57,676 nucleotides of DNA from an uncultured Oscillospiraceae bacterium (lineage in GTDB: Bacteria; Bacillota; Clostridia; Oscillospirales; Oscillospiraceae): the NCBI GenBank assembly GCA_947624065.1, contig CANQIO010000006.1, positions 1-57,676 on the forward strand, read 5' to 3'. Positions 57,146 through 57,676 of the stretch are shown here, in pieces (positions within the stretch are counted from its first letter, which is position 1; each line of letters begins with the position of its first letter). The position numbers and the translations under genes are program-made. The notes under the pieces were generated by a model. It did not search any database. It worked only from the letters and a program-made list of their open reading frames with translations, and was not told the origin of the DNA.

Positions 57146-57676
57146 GTTCTCTCACACCTCCCGTGATGCGGCAGATATGTTTCTCCGCCTCTTTCTCCTC
57201 CTCGGCGTAAAACGTGCTGCGCTGGATGATGCCGTCCCAATCCACCAGGTGGCCGTCGAATTCCGGGCCATCTACGCAGGCGAACTTGGTCTCGCCGCCC
57301 ACGGTGAGCCGGCAGGCGCCGCACATGCCCGTGCCGTCCAGCATGATGGGGTTCATGGAGGCAATGGTCTTGATCCCATAGGGCTTGGTGGCCTCGCAGA
57401 CCCGCTGCATCATCCGGGTGGGCCCCACGCACATGATCTCGTCATACTGCTCGCCGGCGTCCAGCAGGGCTTTCAGCTTGGTGACGTTGAAGCCCGCCTC
57501 GCCATAAGAGCCGTCGTCCGTGGTGATATACAGGTGGGTGGTGCCGGCGCGCATCTCTTCCTCCAAGATCACGATGTCCTTGGAGCGGAAGCCCGCGATC
57601 ATATCCACCTGGATGCCCCGGTCGTGCATGCCCTTGGCCACGGGATAGGCGATGGCGTTGCCCACGCCGCCGCCCA
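57138..57676 (-). CDS. nfnA: NfnA / sulfide dehydrogenase-like subunit (partial, C-terminal part)
   Basis: The frame runs off the right edge, so the N-terminus is missing. The visible part starts GGGVGNAIAYPVAKGMHD, an NAD-binding motif, and then has VDMIAGFRSKDIVILEEEM. The [2Fe-2S] Cys site is GTGMCGACRLTVGGETKFAC. It overlaps nfnB by 8 nt. Family members use FAD and a 2Fe-2S centre in the NADH arm of NfnAB. Confidence 0.85.
   Translation of the reverse strand, partial: GGGVGNAIAYPVAKGMHDRGIQVDMIAGFRSKDIVILEEEMRAGTTHLYITTDDGSYGEAGFNVTKLKALLDAGEQYDEIMCVGPTRMMQRVCEATKPYGIKTIASMNPIMLDGTGMCGACRLTVGGETKFACVDGPEFDGHLVDWDGIIQRSTFYAEEEKEAEKHICRITGGVREHG

Overview
The window is high-GC bacterial DNA from a spore-forming member of the Clostridia. 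The gene content (cotJ, yunB, a spoVB-like flippase, a SPOCS/LysM protein, remA-gmk-rpoZ-priA-def-fmt-rsmB-rlmN-prpC-prkC-rsgA, NfnAB) fits the Oscillospiraceae; that assignment is inference from gene order and codon bias. Two parts meet at about 23.6 kb: the right-hand part of an integrated tailed prophage (1-23639) and host chromosome (23640-57676).

Prophage. Reading leftward on the minus strand are the late head genes: TerS, TerL, SPP1-type portal, a minor head protein with a C-terminal type-50 polymorphic-toxin domain, a small acidic protein, scaffold, major capsid and head-tail connectors. The left end of the window cuts the next gene, and the tail and lysis genes lie outside. A consensus promoter (8661-8690) precedes terS, and an ArpU/sigma-like late regulator sits just upstream. 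The early region (8.7-18.4 kb, minus) is a run of mostly overlapping small genes, including an HUH-like replication protein, a J-domain protein, a frameshifted gene, a DUF3102 protein, PcfJ- and PcfK-like proteins and several Cys-rich miniproteins. No recognisable helicase, primase, polymerase, SSB or RecT is present. The immunity region (18.4-21.6 kb) has a Cro-like repressor and a divergent S24 CI-like repressor around a clear four-site operator. It also carries two genes that look expressed in the lysogen: an HEHYH zincin-like protein and a membrane zinc-ribbon protein. A large serine integrase ends the prophage.

Integration site. Immediately beyond the integrase is a 20-bp dyad. The 5' end of cotJC (spore-coat manganese-catalase-like protein) is cut at this dyad after its conserved SQYGGP residues. 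The prophage therefore splits a sporulation gene, as skin splits sigK and SPbeta splits spsM, and may be excised in the mother cell to restore it. The gene upstream encodes CotJA and CotJB as a single fused protein.

Host region. ligA, yunB, two M42 aminopeptidases and murD run leftward. An XRE-SdpI membrane regulator is divergent from murD and converges on rnpB, which lies 11 nt after yebC. From a promoter at 50492-50520 an apparently continuous 18-gene unit runs leftward from cdaA to rsgA with gaps of at most 23 nt. It links c-di-AMP synthesis, translation, replication restart and PrkC/PrpC signalling. Further right are a cysteine desulfurase/DUF3343 pair, ispDF, a spoVB-like flippase, a diverged CoaX-like protein and NfnAB (cut by the right edge). 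Three sporulation genes share a sigma-E-like promoter layout with an identical 14-nt spacer.
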